Shown here piece after piece: positions 8,078 through 17,616 of a DNA stretch of 64,000 nucleotides. This DNA is from CAVUNY01 sp963768585 (GTDB taxonomy: Bacteria > Chloroflexota > Anaerolineae > Anaerolineales > Anaerolineaceae): positions 124,001 to 188,000 of the forward strand of contig CAVYIF010000009.1 of the NCBI GenBank assembly GCA_963768585.1. The letters run 5' to 3'. Numbering within the stretch: position 1 is the first letter of the stretch; each line of letters begins with the position of its first letter. The notes below the pieces were generated by a model. The model did not search any database. It saw nothing but the letters and a program-made list of their open reading frames with translations, and was not told the origin of the DNA. The translations under genes were made by a program, and so were the position numbers.

Positions 8078-11000
8078 ATGTCTCCCAAAAGGGGCGATCG
8101 AATTGCCCCAGTTTCCAAGAATGAACCCTCAAAGAAATTCGAAGGTATCGTTGACACGCAGATAAATTTGCATGTAGAAGAAGCCGCTCTCCCGCCGGAT
8201 CTGGCCCCCACCAGCGGCACGGGCAGCAACCCCAACTTTATTTATCGCGGCGGTCCGGTGATCAATACACCGCAGGTGTATGCCCTCTTTGTCGGCGATT
8301 GGTCCAGCACAGCCAACCAGAACCGGGCCACTCGCCTGGGACAATTCCTGACAGACATGATGCACAGCCAGTACATGAACATGCTTGCCCAGTACGGCTG
8401 CGGTTCAAGCGGCACCCTGGTTAACTCGGTTTTTATTGCCAGTACCGATCACGATCTCAGCGCAAGTGATCTCCAGAACATCATCCAAAACGCGATCAAC
8501 AACAACACCATTCCCGAGCCAACCAACCCGAGCAATATTTACCTGCTCTTCCTGGATGACGCTACCGGGGTGAATGACGTTTCCGCCGGGGCAAAGATGT
8601 GTGAAAGCAGCGGTAATAACGCCTTTGGCTTCCACGATTTCTTCACTACCACGGCCGGGAATACCTGCGTGTTTGGCGTGATCCCCGGGTTGGACGACGA
8701 CTGCCTGTCAAACTCCTGTTCGAGTGATGCCACCTGCAGCCTGCACCTTTCTCAGACGCGGGAACAGCGCCAGACCCAGGTGACCTCACACGAGTTTGCC
8801 GAAATGATTTCAAATCCACAGGTTGGTTCTTCGAATGAGGCCTGGAGCAACAGCGGCGGACCGCACGAGAACGGCGACCTGTGCAACGGGCAGTCGGGGA
8901 CGATTACGGTAGGTGCAAACACCTGGACCGTGCAGGAGATGTACTCCAAGTGGGACGATATGAACTCGAACGGAGCCACGACCTGTGTCCTGGGCTCACC
9001 TAACCCTCTGCCCTCTCTGCTTCCGGCGGTCACTGTGATTCTCGACCGCAGCACTTTTGGCAAAGATGAGGTGGACGCGCTGCTGTTCAATGCGAACCCG
9101 GGTGTGATTGATGCTGCTTTCTACGTGGCAGTGGATGGTTTTACCCCGGCCCAGTTGGGCATCACCTCGGCGTCGCTGAGCGGCGTGCCCAATGTGGCCC
9201 CTACCCTGACCTTCAGCCCCAGCGTGGGGGGGATGAGCGCCAGCCCGACCGCGCTGACAGCGGAAGATCCTTCCCTGGGCGGCGGCATCCAGCGCTTTAC
9301 CTGGGTTTACCAGATCAGCTTTACCAGTTCGGCCGGTTTTCCGGCGGCGGTGGGTGGGGTGACCAATGTGCTGGTTTCGGCCTCGATCTCGCGAGTTACT
9401 TCTCCGCTGGTCTCGGCTTCGGGCAGCGCGATCCTGCAGTTAATCCACGAGCCCAACCCGTATGAGCTGGATGGGGCCACCTCCTGGCTCAGCACGGATC
9501 TGCGTGTTTTCCAAATTAACGCCGGCGCATCCAAGTTTGGGGTTACGATGGGCAGCACGCCTTCCAGCGCACCTGGCTTTATCCAGAGCGTGATCGCCAA
9601 TCTGAACGCGGGCACGACGGGCGGCCAAACTTTTGAAAACGACATCTCTACGGACGAAAATACGTCCCAATTGGAACTGTCGGAACAGGTGAACGGCACG
9701 CGAGTGTTTAATTTCGCGGTGGCCAAAGTGCGCTACCGCTCGCTGGCGGCCGACGCGCCCAACGTGCGCGTTTTTTTCCGCCTCTTCCCGGTCTCCTCCA
9801 CCTCCACCCAATTCGATTTGAACACCTCTTACCGACGCGGCGGACAGGGCGGGGTGACCATCCCTCTGCTGGGTATCCAGGGCGGGGCAATTTCAACCAT
9901 TCCCTGTTTCGCTGCCCCACGCATCGATACCACCACCCAGAGTATGAATGCCCAGACCGACCCGTCCAACGTGCGTTCCACATTGCATAACGCCGCCGGG
10001 CAGGAGACCAGTGCTTATTTCGGCTGCTGGCTTGATATTAACCAGCCCTCGCAGGCGCTGTTCCCCCTTAACCCGTCGCCGGCGAACGGGCCCTTTACGG
10101 GCGGTGGCTTGCAGACCATCCAGCAGTTGGTGCGCAACGCGCACCAGTGCCTGGTAGCTGAGATCGCCTTCGACCCCGATCCGATCCCTAACGGGGCCTC
10201 GCCCGGTTCATCCGATAAGCTGGCCCAACGCAACCTTTCGATTGTAGCCTCGGATAATCCGGGCAGCCCGGCCTCGCACCGCATCCCGGACACGTTCGAG
10301 GTGAGCCGTCCACCGGCCTTCTCCACGTTTAGAAGTGGACCAGACGAACTGCTGGTCAATTCGCGCAGTGTGCCGACCGGCAGCGAAGCGCAGCTGTACA
10401 TCCCTGGCGAGAGCGCGGCGCGCATTCTCGCGCTGGCGGATGAACGCTATGTGACCCACCATTTCACCCTGGCGGATGATCACACACTCAAGTTCCCGGC
10501 CGGCGGGGTGGCTTACGTGCCCTTGCCGAGCGCGACCGGTCCCAACCTGCCCGGGCTGCTGACTATCGACCTGCCAGCGACCGTGCGCAAGGGGCAGGCC
10601 TTCAAGGTGGTCGTGCGCCAGCTTACCAGCGCGGCGGGTCAATTCTTTCCCCCGCCGCCGCCTCGTCCGCCAATTGGCAGTGGGACGGGTGATTCGAGCG
10701 TCGAAGGCGGGCAGCCGGAGGCGATTGCTGCCCGCAAGGGCGAACTGGTCTTTTGGCGGCGCATCCTCGGATCGTATCAGGTCTCCATCCCTGTGCGCAC
10801 GCGTGAGGTAATGCTGGTGCCCGAGGAGCGGCTGCTCTCGGTGCTGAAATGGATCCAGCTTTCGATTCCGGCCAACGATCGTTGGTTCCTCGTATTTAAC
10901 CGCTACGTGGAGCAGATCGGTGATCGCGTGCGTGCCCTGGGCGGAAACCCTGACGAAATTGTGCCCTCACCGGCGGGCGAATTCGAGCCGCATAAACCGC

Positions 11001-11224
11001 CGGTAGAGAGATGCCTCACCGGCAAGGTGTGCGAGGTGATCTTCGATTGCTGGGGTGACTTCGAAGGTTTTGTGCTGGATACCTGCGACGAACGGCGCAC
11101 ATTCAAGTCGCGCGAACGTGGGATTAAGAAGCTGGTGCTGCAAGCCCTGAAAGACCGCCTGACGATTACCGTCTGCATGGACAGCAAAAGGCACCGCATC
11201 GAGAAAATTACCGTGAATTGTTAA
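8078..11224 (+). CDS. Large uncharacterised protein with putative metalloprotease-like HEFAE motif
   Basis: About 1,048 residues with no signal peptide at the chosen start (MSPKRGDRIAPV), which follows a good ribosome binding site and a consensus promoter. Residues about 45-310 look like one alpha/beta domain (PQVYALFVGDWSS, IYLLFLDDATG, FGFHDFF) with SHEFAEMISNP (His238, Glu239, Glu242) and then a GGPHENGDLC segment. This resembles the zinc-site pattern in EXORDIUM-like or related hydrolase-like proteins, but catalysis is unproven. Residues about 310-830 are beta-rich and low in charge, like stacked structural domains. Proline-rich PPPPPRPP precedes a Cys-containing end (CLTGKVCEVIFDCWGDFEGF). 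It ends at a strong terminator, so it is a single-gene transcript. Secretion by a non-classical route is possible. Confidence 0.7.
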   Translation: MSPKRGDRIAPVSKNEPSKKFEGIVDTQINLHVEEAALPPDLAPTSGTGSNPNFIYRGGPVINTPQVYALFVGDWSSTANQNRATRLGQFLTDMMHSQYMNMLAQYGCGSSGTLVNSVFIASTDHDLSASDLQNIIQNAINNNTIPEPTNPSNIYLLFLDDATGVNDVSAGAKMCESSGNNAFGFHDFFTTTAGNTCVFGVIPGLDDDCLSNSCSSDATCSLHLSQTREQRQTQVTSHEFAEMISNPQVGSSNEAWSNSGGPHENGDLCNGQSGTITVGANTWTVQEMYSKWDDMNSNGATTCVLGSPNPLPSLLPAVTVILDRSTFGKDEVDALLFNANPGVIDAAFYVAVDGFTPAQLGITSASLSGVPNVAPTLTFSPSVGGMSASPTALTAEDPSLGGGIQRFTWVYQISFTSSAGFPAAVGGVTNVLVSASISRVTSPLVSASGSAILQLIHEPNPYELDGATSWLSTDLRVFQINAGASKFGVTMGSTPSSAPGFIQSVIANLNAGTTGGQTFENDISTDENTSQLELSEQVNGTRVFNFAVAKVRYRSLAADAPNVRVFFRLFPVSSTSTQFDLNTSYRRGGQGGVTIPLLGIQGGAISTIPCFAAPRIDTTTQSMNAQTDPSNVRSTLHNAAGQETSAYFGCWLDINQPSQALFPLNPSPANGPFTGGGLQTIQQLVRNAHQCLVAEIAFDPDPIPNGASPGSSDKLAQRNLSIVASDNPGSPASHRIPDTFEVSRPPAFSTFRSGPDELLVNSRSVPTGSEAQLYIPGESAARILALADERYVTHHFTLADDHTLKFPAGGVAYVPLPSATGPNLPGLLTIDLPATVRKGQAFKVVVRQLTSAAGQFFPPPPPRPPIGSGTGDSSVEGGQPEAIAARKGELVFWRRILGSYQVSIPVRTREVMLVPEERLLSVLKWIQLSIPANDRWFLVFNRYVEQIGDRVRALGGNPDEIVPSPAGEFEPHKPPVERCLTGKVCEVIFDCWGDFEGFVLDTCDERRTFKSRERGIKKLVLQALKDRLTITVCMDSKRHRIEKITVNC

Positions 11225-11583
11225 GGTATCCTGCATCTTTGACCAGAACAGCGCGGCAGATGAATTCCTGCCGCGCTGTTTTCTGTAAATCCCCCATACG
11301 GTCAATTTATGCAAGAATTTGGTGTCGTTTTCCAATCCGAAGGGGCTTATATAGCGCAAATAATAGGATGAGTTAAGGACTCGATACCATCAGCAGCAGG
11401 CAGGCGGACGCCAACAAAATTTCGAGTGGCAAAACCGGTCAGCATTGGATCCCCAATGAGGTTACGGCACGAATCCTGAAAACCCACAATCACTGGCCGA
11501 TATTACTGCAAATTGACAGCTATAATATTTGGTATATTTTTAAGCCACAAAACATCTAATCTTTATCACCAGAGTAGGTAAAT
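11225..11583. other. Intergenic region 11225-11583
   Basis: It begins with the terminator of the preceding gene. The middle (11290-11500) shows no convincing gene. Near the end, TTGACA at 11513-11518 with TATTTT at 11535-11540 (16-base spacer) is a candidate promoter for the membrane protein gene at 11584. A TATAAT at 11521 has no matching -35. Confidence 0.5.
11247..11284 (+). terminator. Rho-independent terminator after the 8078 gene
   Basis: Perfect 13-base inverted repeat AACAGCGCGGCAG (11247-11259) and its complement (11268-11280), with an 8-base loop and a following TTTTCT run. Confidence 0.85.
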
Positions 11584-13563
11584 ATGAGAAAAAGTTTTCT
11601 GTTCAGCATCTTTTTTGGAATCCTCTTCCTTTTCTTATTCCAGATGGCGGGAACTCTGGTTGAGTCCATATATATCCTGGATTTGATGCACACCTCTCTG
11701 GACGAAAAGGCGCTGGGCACCCTGTTTTTCTTTACTCCGATCCTGTTGTTTTTTTTCCGTAATAAAGTCCCCAACCTGTTGGTTTGGAGTATGTTCGGCC
11801 TGCTTTTCTTTGCCCGCGGGGTGACTCCTTACCTGGACACATCTGGCCGGCTGCTGGCATCCGGATTGGGGACCGGCAGCGTGCTGATTCTGTTTGGGTT
11901 GTTGGTGGCTGCCAAACCCAAAAATGAGACACTGTCACAGGCCGGTTGGGGAATTTCCGGCGGACTTGCCCTGGCGGTGAGTCTTTCGGTGCTGCTGCGC
12001 ACGTTGAATTTCAGTATCGATTATTCGCTGACGTCCGCCGGCAGCTGGGTGGGGTGGGGGCTGGGCATTGTATGCGCCGTGCTGCTCACACAGGTGGACT
12101 GGCAGGGGGAACCCGCTCGTCCAACCAAAAAGAACGGCCTGACTTTGACCATGCTGGGCATCATCCTCATTCTTACGCTGATCTATTTTGCTTTTTCGGC
12201 TCCGGCGGTGATCGCGCGCTGGACGGCGAGCAGCTACCCTTTGATCGTGATCGCGGTCAGCCTGCTGGCGGTGGCCTGGGCCTGGCTGGCGATTGCCCCA
12301 CCCCGGTGGGTGGCAAGGCTTTCCCGCAGCGGACTGGTCATCTGGAACGCGGCCTTCACCCTGAGCCTGGTGGGGACAATTTTAGCCCAGCGGGTTGCGT
12401 TTCCTGTGGTTCCTGGCGATGTGGCGGTGGTAGCCGGGACGGCAAGTGTGGTCCAGATCGTTGCGCTGGTACTGATGCTGCTGCTCTTCCCGGTGCTCTT
12501 CGTGGATATGGTTGTGTTGGTTCACCGCATCCGGCAGCAAGCGCCCTCTCCGGCCGAGCTGGCCCCAGGCCTGCTGCTGGGGTGCGCCGCGCTGGTCCTG
12601 CTGGTTTTTATTAACATTTTCACCAATGTGTGGGGGTATATCCCGCCCATCAGCACCCCCTTCCGCAACCTGTTCTGGCTGCCGTTTCTGATAAGCGCGG
12701 GTGCGGTCACGCTGCTGATCGGATTCCTGAAAAAAGATGAAGTGATCTTCAGCGGGAACCCTGGCAGGGTTTCCTGGGGTTGGACGATCCTGTTAGGCAT
12801 CATTCTTCTTGGCAGTATTTTCGGCTCTCTGCGCACGGCGCCCAAACCGGCGGCTGCAGCCAATCCAACTTCGTTAATTGTGATGACCTATAATATCCAG
12901 GCGGGCAACGATAGTCATGCCGAACCGGCTTTTGAGCGGCAGCTGGCATTGATCCGCCAGGTATCTCCGGATGTTCTGGCCCTGCAGGAATCGGATACCG
13001 CCCGGATCTCGCTCAACAACAACGATTATGTGCGTTATTTTGCCGGCAGCCTGGGATATTATTCAACCTACGGACCGTCGACCGTCACCGGAACCTTTGG
13101 GACGGCAATTCTTTCCAAATACCCCTTGCTGGACCCGGCAGTCGTATTCTCGTACAGCGATTCGGATGAAATTGGCACCACCGAAGCAGAAATTGAGGTG
13201 GCGGGACGCCGCTTCACGCTGTATGATGTCCATCCGGACGGCTCGGACGAGGCCAAGCTGGCCTGGGCCGAGACTTTGCTGGCGCGCGCCCAGGGTAAAC
13301 CCAATGTGATTGCGCTTGGCGATTATAATTCTCGCAAGACGGATCCTGCCTACCAGCGCTTTGACGAGGTGTTTACGAATGCCTGGACGAGTGTTTATCC
13401 CTCCGAGATCGGCGCGGATGGCACAGACATGTCCGGCAGGAACCGCATCGACCACATTTTTGTCTCCCCTTCACTGGGCGTGCGCGACCCGCGATATGTC
13501 TTGCCGCCGGCTTCCGCGACCGATCACCCGGTGCATTGGGCAGAGATATTCTGGCAAAAATAG
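11584..13563 (+). CDS. Polytopic membrane protein with C-terminal endonuclease/exonuclease/phosphatase (EEP) domain
   Basis: A 659-residue protein. About the first 425 residues carry a dozen or so hydrophobic helices (FFGILFLFLFQMAGT onward). The last about 230 residues form an EEP-fold phosphodiesterase domain with MTYNIQ, LALQESD, FGTAILSKYPL, GDYNS and the terminal SATDHPVHW motif, which hold the metal ligands and catalytic His. The EEP domain would face one side of the membrane. The architecture recalls eukaryotic Cwh43/PGAP2IP proteins, which remodel GPI lipids, and bacterial membrane phosphodiesterases, but the substrate here is unknown. It starts at ATG with a weak AGTAGG site. An aldo/keto reductase remnant and an intact aldo/keto reductase follow. 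Confidence 0.75.
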   Translation: MRKSFLFSIFFGILFLFLFQMAGTLVESIYILDLMHTSLDEKALGTLFFFTPILLFFFRNKVPNLLVWSMFGLLFFARGVTPYLDTSGRLLASGLGTGSVLILFGLLVAAKPKNETLSQAGWGISGGLALAVSLSVLLRTLNFSIDYSLTSAGSWVGWGLGIVCAVLLTQVDWQGEPARPTKKNGLTLTMLGIILILTLIYFAFSAPAVIARWTASSYPLIVIAVSLLAVAWAWLAIAPPRWVARLSRSGLVIWNAAFTLSLVGTILAQRVAFPVVPGDVAVVAGTASVVQIVALVLMLLLFPVLFVDMVVLVHRIRQQAPSPAELAPGLLLGCAALVLLVFINIFTNVWGYIPPISTPFRNLFWLPFLISAGAVTLLIGFLKKDEVIFSGNPGRVSWGWTILLGIILLGSIFGSLRTAPKPAAAANPTSLIVMTYNIQAGNDSHAEPAFERQLALIRQVSPDVLALQESDTARISLNNNDYVRYFAGSLGYYSTYGPSTVTGTFGTAILSKYPLLDPAVVFSYSDSDEIGTTEAEIEVAGRRFTLYDVHPDGSDEAKLAWAETLLARAQGKPNVIALGDYNSRKTDPAYQRFDEVFTNAWTSVYPSEIGADGTDMSGRNRIDHIFVSPSLGVRDPRYVLPPASATDHPVHWAEIFWQK

Positions 13564-13570
13564 GGCCGAT

Positions 13571-13680
13571 TCCCATTTTTTCGAACGGCGGCCCAGGCGC
13601 ACGAAAATGCCGGCGCCATGGCCTTTAGCCCGCTTGCAGCGCAGCAGATCCAAAAAATCGACCGGCTGCGCGAGCGGTGA
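13571..13680 (+). pseudogene. Orphan C-terminal fragment of an aldo/keto reductase
   Basis: One frame reads AAQAHENAGAMAFSPL followed by AAQQIQKIDRLRER and a stop at 13678-13680. This resembles the last helix region of aldo/keto reductases (ENxxAMAFgPLs...IDrL), but nothing upstream encodes the barrel. It lies 22 bases before an intact reductase, so it looks like the relic of a tandem duplicate that lost its body. Confidence 0.4.
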
Positions 13681-13702
13681 ACAGACTTGAAAGGAGATCA
13701 TC

Positions 13703-14683
13703 ATGGATTATGTACGCTTAGGTGGCACGGGCCTCAAAGTTTCAAAGATTTGCCTGGGGTGTATGAGCTTCGGAGAGCCCAACGAAAGCCGCCCATGGGC
13801 GATCGATGAGGAAACCAGCCGGCCCATTATCCAACGCGCGTTGGATCTGGGAATCAACTTTTTTGATACGGCCAATGTGTATAACAACGGCGTGAGCGAA
13901 GAAATAACGGGACGAGCACTGCGCGATTTTGCCCCGCGAGACGAAGTGGTGATAGCGACCAAGGTTTTCGGGGTCATGGGTCCCGGCCCGAACGATCACG
14001 GGCTTTCGCGAAAACACATCCTGAGTTCGATCGATGCCAGCCTGAAACGCCTGGGCACCGATTACGTCGATCTCTACCAAATCCACCGCTGGGATAACGA
14101 AACACCCATCGAAGAGACGCTTGAGGCACTCAACGATGTGGTGCGTATGGGAAAAGCGCGTTATATTGGCGCCTCTTCCATGTACGCCTGGCAGTTTGCC
14201 AAGGCGCTGTTCACCGCCGATCAGCACGGCTGGTCTCGCTTTGTATCCATGCAGCCGCATTACAACCTGGTCTATCGCGAAGAAGAGCGCGAAATGCTTC
14301 CGCTGTGCATGGATCAGTCGATTGGGGTCATTCCCTGGTCGCCCCTGGCGCGCGGCCTGCTGACCGGGAAACGGGTTAAGGACGGCGGTGAAACGGAGAG
14401 GGCGCGTACCGATGGCTTTTCTAAACGCTTGTATACGCGCGATGATGATTTTGCGATAGCTGACCGGGTGAGTGAAGTGGCGCAGGCCCGCGGCATCCCC
14501 GAAGCACAGATCGCGCTGGCCTGGGTCCTCTCCAAACCCGTGATTACCGCCCCGATCGTGGGGGTGACCAAGATGCGTCATCTGGAAGAGGCCGCGGCAT
14601 CCGTTTCGGTCACACTCTCCGATGAGGAAATTCAACAATTGGAAGAGTTATACCAGCCGCATACCGTGCTTGGACATTCGTAG
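13703..14683 (+). CDS. Aldo/keto reductase (YajO-like)
   Basis: A 326-residue NADPH-dependent aldo/keto reductase. The opening MDYVRLGGTGLKVSKICLGC and the length match the YajO-type branch. The catalytic tetrad is complete: Asp55 and Tyr60 in FFDTANVYNNG, Lys87 in IATKVFG and His128 in LYQIHRW. The C-terminal coenzyme loop is present (APIVGVTKMRHLEEAAASV). Members reduce a range of aldehydes and ketones, including sugars, so the physiological substrate cannot be named. A GAAAGGAG ribosome binding site precedes the ATG. A strong hairpin follows, so it is probably transcribed alone or with the upstream membrane gene. Confidence 0.88.
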   Translation: MDYVRLGGTGLKVSKICLGCMSFGEPNESRPWAIDEETSRPIIQRALDLGINFFDTANVYNNGVSEEITGRALRDFAPRDEVVIATKVFGVMGPGPNDHGLSRKHILSSIDASLKRLGTDYVDLYQIHRWDNETPIEETLEALNDVVRMGKARYIGASSMYAWQFAKALFTADQHGWSRFVSMQPHYNLVYREEEREMLPLCMDQSIGVIPWSPLARGLLTGKRVKDGGETERARTDGFSKRLYTRDDDFAIADRVSEVAQARGIPEAQIALAWVLSKPVITAPIVGVTKMRHLEEAAASVSVTLSDEEIQQLEELYQPHTVLGHS

Positions 14684-14726
14684 AATCTTCAGGCGAGGGG
14701 CGCATCTTTTTACCTCTGCCGTTCAT

Positions 14727-14767
14727 AAGGACCAACCGTTCTCAATCCAGCAGAACGGTTGGTCCTT
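14727..14767 (+). terminator. Hairpin terminator after the aldo/keto reductase
   Basis: Perfect 16-base inverted repeat (14727-14742 and 14752-14767, AAGGACCAACCGTTCT) with a 9-base loop. Only a short T-rich tail follows, so it could also act as a processing or stability element. Confidence 0.7.
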
Positions 14768-14882
14768 ACTTTATGCGGGGATGAGACCGGTTAGCGCTGG
14801 TATCGAGGATCGGATAATGGTCAAGACCGCTTGACGTTCCAATATCCGGCAGGATGGCTCAGCCAACCAGGACGGGGTGTTT

Positions 14883-14888
14883 TATAAT
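14883..14888 (+). promoter_or_regulatory. -10 element placing transcription at the MalT-like start codon
   Basis: TATAAT lies 6 bases before ATG 14895, so transcription would begin at or next to the start codon, giving a leaderless mRNA. No Shine-Dalgarno sequence precedes the ATG, which fits. No clear -35 is seen. Confidence 0.45.
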
Positions 14889-14894
14889 GGGTTC

Positions 14895-17525
14895 ATGTCA
14901 ATACCAATTTTAGCCACGAAGCTTTATATTCCCAAACCCCGGCCGAAAATTGTCACCCGACCCCACCTGATCGCGCAGTTGAACGAGGGGTTATACCGCA
15001 AACTGACCCTCATTTCGGCCCCGGCAGGATTTGGAAAAACAACTTTGCTCAGCCAATGGATTCCGACGAGTCTGCGCTGCGTGACCTGGCTCTCATTGGA
15101 TAGCGAGGATAATGAAATAACCCGGTTTTGGGCTTACTTCATCTCTTCATTGCAAGGACTTCGCTCGGATCTGGGTGCTGCGGCTCTCAAACTTCTGCAA
15201 TCCCCGCAAGATCCTCCCATCAATTCCGTTTTGATGACTTTGATCAATGACATCACCACGTTTCCAGACGATTTCGCAATGGTCCTTGATGATTACCATC
15301 TGATTGATTCCACAGCGGTTGACAATGCCCTCACCTTTCTGCTCGAGCACATGCCGCCCCAGATGCATCTGGTCATCACCACTCGAGAAGATCCAAATTT
15401 ACCCCTGTCCAGGTTGCGCGCCCGGGGTCAATTGACCGAACTGCGCATCGCAGACTTGCGCTTCACCCCCTCTGAAGCTGTTGAATTTCTAAACCAGATG
15501 ATGGGTTTGACTCTCTCCTCAGCAGAAATAACCGCCCTTGAAAACCGCACCGAAGGCTGGATTGCCGGTTTGCAGTTAGCCGCACTCGCTATGCTCGCAA
15601 TGCGCGGCCAAAAAGACACGACCAGCTTCATCCAATCTTTCACGGGCAGCCACCATTTCGTGATGGACTATCTGGTTGAAGAAATCCTTCAACTGCAGTC
15701 CGAACGTATTCAGACTTTCTTGCTGCGCACTTCGATCCTTGAACGCCTATGCGGCCCACTGTGTGATGCAGTCGTGCTTGACTCGTCAATTTCAGGACAA
15801 GAAACGCTGGAATACCTCGAACAAGCCAACCTGTTTATCGTCCCTCTGGATAACGAGCGGCGTTGGTACCGCTATCATCATCTTTTTGCGGAATTGCTGC
15901 GGCACCGGAGCAGCGCCGCATCGTCAGGAGATGCGGAAATCCGTGTGAATGAACTGCACATTCGAGCCAGCCAGTGGTTTGAAGACAATGGCTTCGAGAT
16001 CGAAGCATTTCAGCATGCTGCGGCCGCCCATGATGTGGCGCGCGCGGAGCGTCTGATGGAAGGAAAGGGGATGCCTCTACAATTCCGGGGTGCGATGATC
16101 CCGGTCATGAACTGGTTGGCATCACTCTCCAGGGCAGAACTGGATGCCAGGCCTTCATTGTGGGTGACGTATGCCTCGGCGTTAACCATGGGCGGCCAAC
16201 AGATCAATCGAGTAAAAGAGATGCTCCAGGCCGCTGAAGCGGCATTAGCGATCGCGACTATGGATGAGAGCACCCGGGACCTGATCGGGCAGATTGCCTC
16301 CATACGAGCCATGTTAGCGATCCCTGAAAACCAGGTGGAAACCATGGTCACTCAGTCGCACCGGGCTCTGGAATATCTGCATCCTGACAACCTGCCTCTC
16401 CGTACGACCGCGACCTGGACGCTGGGGTACGCCTACCAGCTGCAGGGTGACCGTGCCGCGGCCGTCCGGGCCTACACCGAAACCATACCGATCAGCCAGG
16501 CGTCTGGGAATACCATGATCACGATTGGGGCCGCGACTTCCCTGGGCCAGGTACGGGAATCGGAAAACCAGCTTAATCTGGCGGCCGAGGCCTACCGCAG
16601 CGCCCTGCAATGGGCGGGTGATCCACCGCTGCCGGCGGCCTGCGAAGCACACCTTGGCCTGGCTCGCATATTCTATCAATGGAATGACCTGGAAACAGCC
16701 CAACAGCATGCACAGCAGAGTCTCGAACTGGCGCAGCAGATGGAAAATGTCGACACTCCCGCTGTAAGTTGGGTGATTCTCGGCCTCTTGAAGCTTGCTC
16801 GGGGAGATGCGGATGGTGCGACCGTTCTTTTATCGAAGGCCGAGCTGTTCTTGCGCCAGCATGTCTCTGCACGCCGCATGCCAGAGGTCGCTGCTGCCCG
16901 GGTGCTTACCCTGCTTCGGCAGGGGGATCTGGCAGCGGCCGCAGATCTGGCTGAAACGCACGGCATCCCCACCAGTCAGGCCCGGGTATATCTGGCAAAA
17001 GGAGACCCATCTCAGGCCCTGGCGGTGCTGGAGCCGCTGCGCGTGGAGGCGGATTCGAGGGACTGGCAGGACGAACGCCTCAAGGTGATGGTGCTGCGAG
17101 CCATCGCACTCCATGCGCAAGGCGAGAAGGATCGGGCTGTGCAAGTGCTCAGCGAAGCGCTGTCGCTCGCCGAACCGGGCGGATTTATCCGCCTCTTTGT
17201 CGACGAAGGCCCACCCATGGCAGCACTGCTGCAGGAGACTGCCAGATATGGGAATGTCTCGAACTATGTGGGGCAGTTGCTGGACGCCTTTGGAAAGGCG
17301 GTCGTCAAAACGCCCGTCGCTCAACATTTGATCGAGCCGCTGACCGAACGTGAACTCGAAGTGCTCCGGCTGCTCGCGACCTATTTGAAAGGTCCGGAAA
17401 TTGCCCGCGAACTCATGGTGTCTCTGAACACCTTGCGTACTCACACCAAAAACATTTTCAACAAGCTCGGGGTGAACAACCGTCAGGCGGCCGTCCGCCG
17501 GGCTGAACAGCTCGGTTTGCTGTAA
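14895..17525 (+). CDS. MalT/LuxR-family ATP-dependent transcriptional activator
   Basis: About 876 residues. It opens with the signature SIPILATKLYIPKPRPKIV. Next comes a STAND/NB-ARC ATPase domain with Walker A SAPAGFGKTT (Lys48) and Walker B FAMVLDDYH. A winged-helix region and long TPR-like helical repeats follow (about 400-790). It ends in a LuxR-type helix-turn-helix (LTERELEVLRLLATYL to NKLGVNNRQAAVRRAEQLGLL). Such proteins are inducer-gated activators: E. coli MalT binds maltotriose, but the ligand here is unknown. ATG 14895 is preferred to TTG-like upstream codons because the family signature begins there. A hairpin terminator follows. It may control the small gene at 17744, whose upstream region has repeated TCACCA elements, though this is inference. 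Confidence 0.88.
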   Translation: MSIPILATKLYIPKPRPKIVTRPHLIAQLNEGLYRKLTLISAPAGFGKTTLLSQWIPTSLRCVTWLSLDSEDNEITRFWAYFISSLQGLRSDLGAAALKLLQSPQDPPINSVLMTLINDITTFPDDFAMVLDDYHLIDSTAVDNALTFLLEHMPPQMHLVITTREDPNLPLSRLRARGQLTELRIADLRFTPSEAVEFLNQMMGLTLSSAEITALENRTEGWIAGLQLAALAMLAMRGQKDTTSFIQSFTGSHHFVMDYLVEEILQLQSERIQTFLLRTSILERLCGPLCDAVVLDSSISGQETLEYLEQANLFIVPLDNERRWYRYHHLFAELLRHRSSAASSGDAEIRVNELHIRASQWFEDNGFEIEAFQHAAAAHDVARAERLMEGKGMPLQFRGAMIPVMNWLASLSRAELDARPSLWVTYASALTMGGQQINRVKEMLQAAEAALAIATMDESTRDLIGQIASIRAMLAIPENQVETMVTQSHRALEYLHPDNLPLRTTATWTLGYAYQLQGDRAAAVRAYTETIPISQASGNTMITIGAATSLGQVRESENQLNLAAEAYRSALQWAGDPPLPAACEAHLGLARIFYQWNDLETAQQHAQQSLELAQQMENVDTPAVSWVILGLLKLARGDADGATVLLSKAELFLRQHVSARRMPEVAAARVLTLLRQGDLAAAADLAETHGIPTSQARVYLAKGDPSQALAVLEPLRVEADSRDWQDERLKVMVLRAIALHAQGEKDRAVQVLSEALSLAEPGGFIRLFVDEGPPMAALLQETARYGNVSNYVGQLLDAFGKAVVKTPVAQHLIEPLTERELEVLRLLATYLKGPEIARELMVSLNTLRTHTKNIFNKLGVNNRQAAVRRAEQLGLL

Positions 17526-17547
17526 AGAAGACACATATACTGTTCCC

Positions 17548-17589
17548 GGTCCCGGCAGGTGATTGCCAAACCTGCCGGGACCTATTTTG
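17548..17589 (+). terminator. Rho-independent terminator after the MalT-like gene
   Basis: Perfect 12-base inverted repeat GGTCCCGGCAGG (17548-17559) and complement (17571-17582), followed by TATTTTGT. Confidence 0.8.
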
Positions 17590-17616
17590 TTTCCCTCACA
17601 ATCCCCGCAAGAATGG

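Noticed and set aside
13742..14638. Minus-strand 298-codon frame inside the aldo/keto reductase
   Set aside because: Antisense shadow; the reductase motifs on the plus strand are complete.
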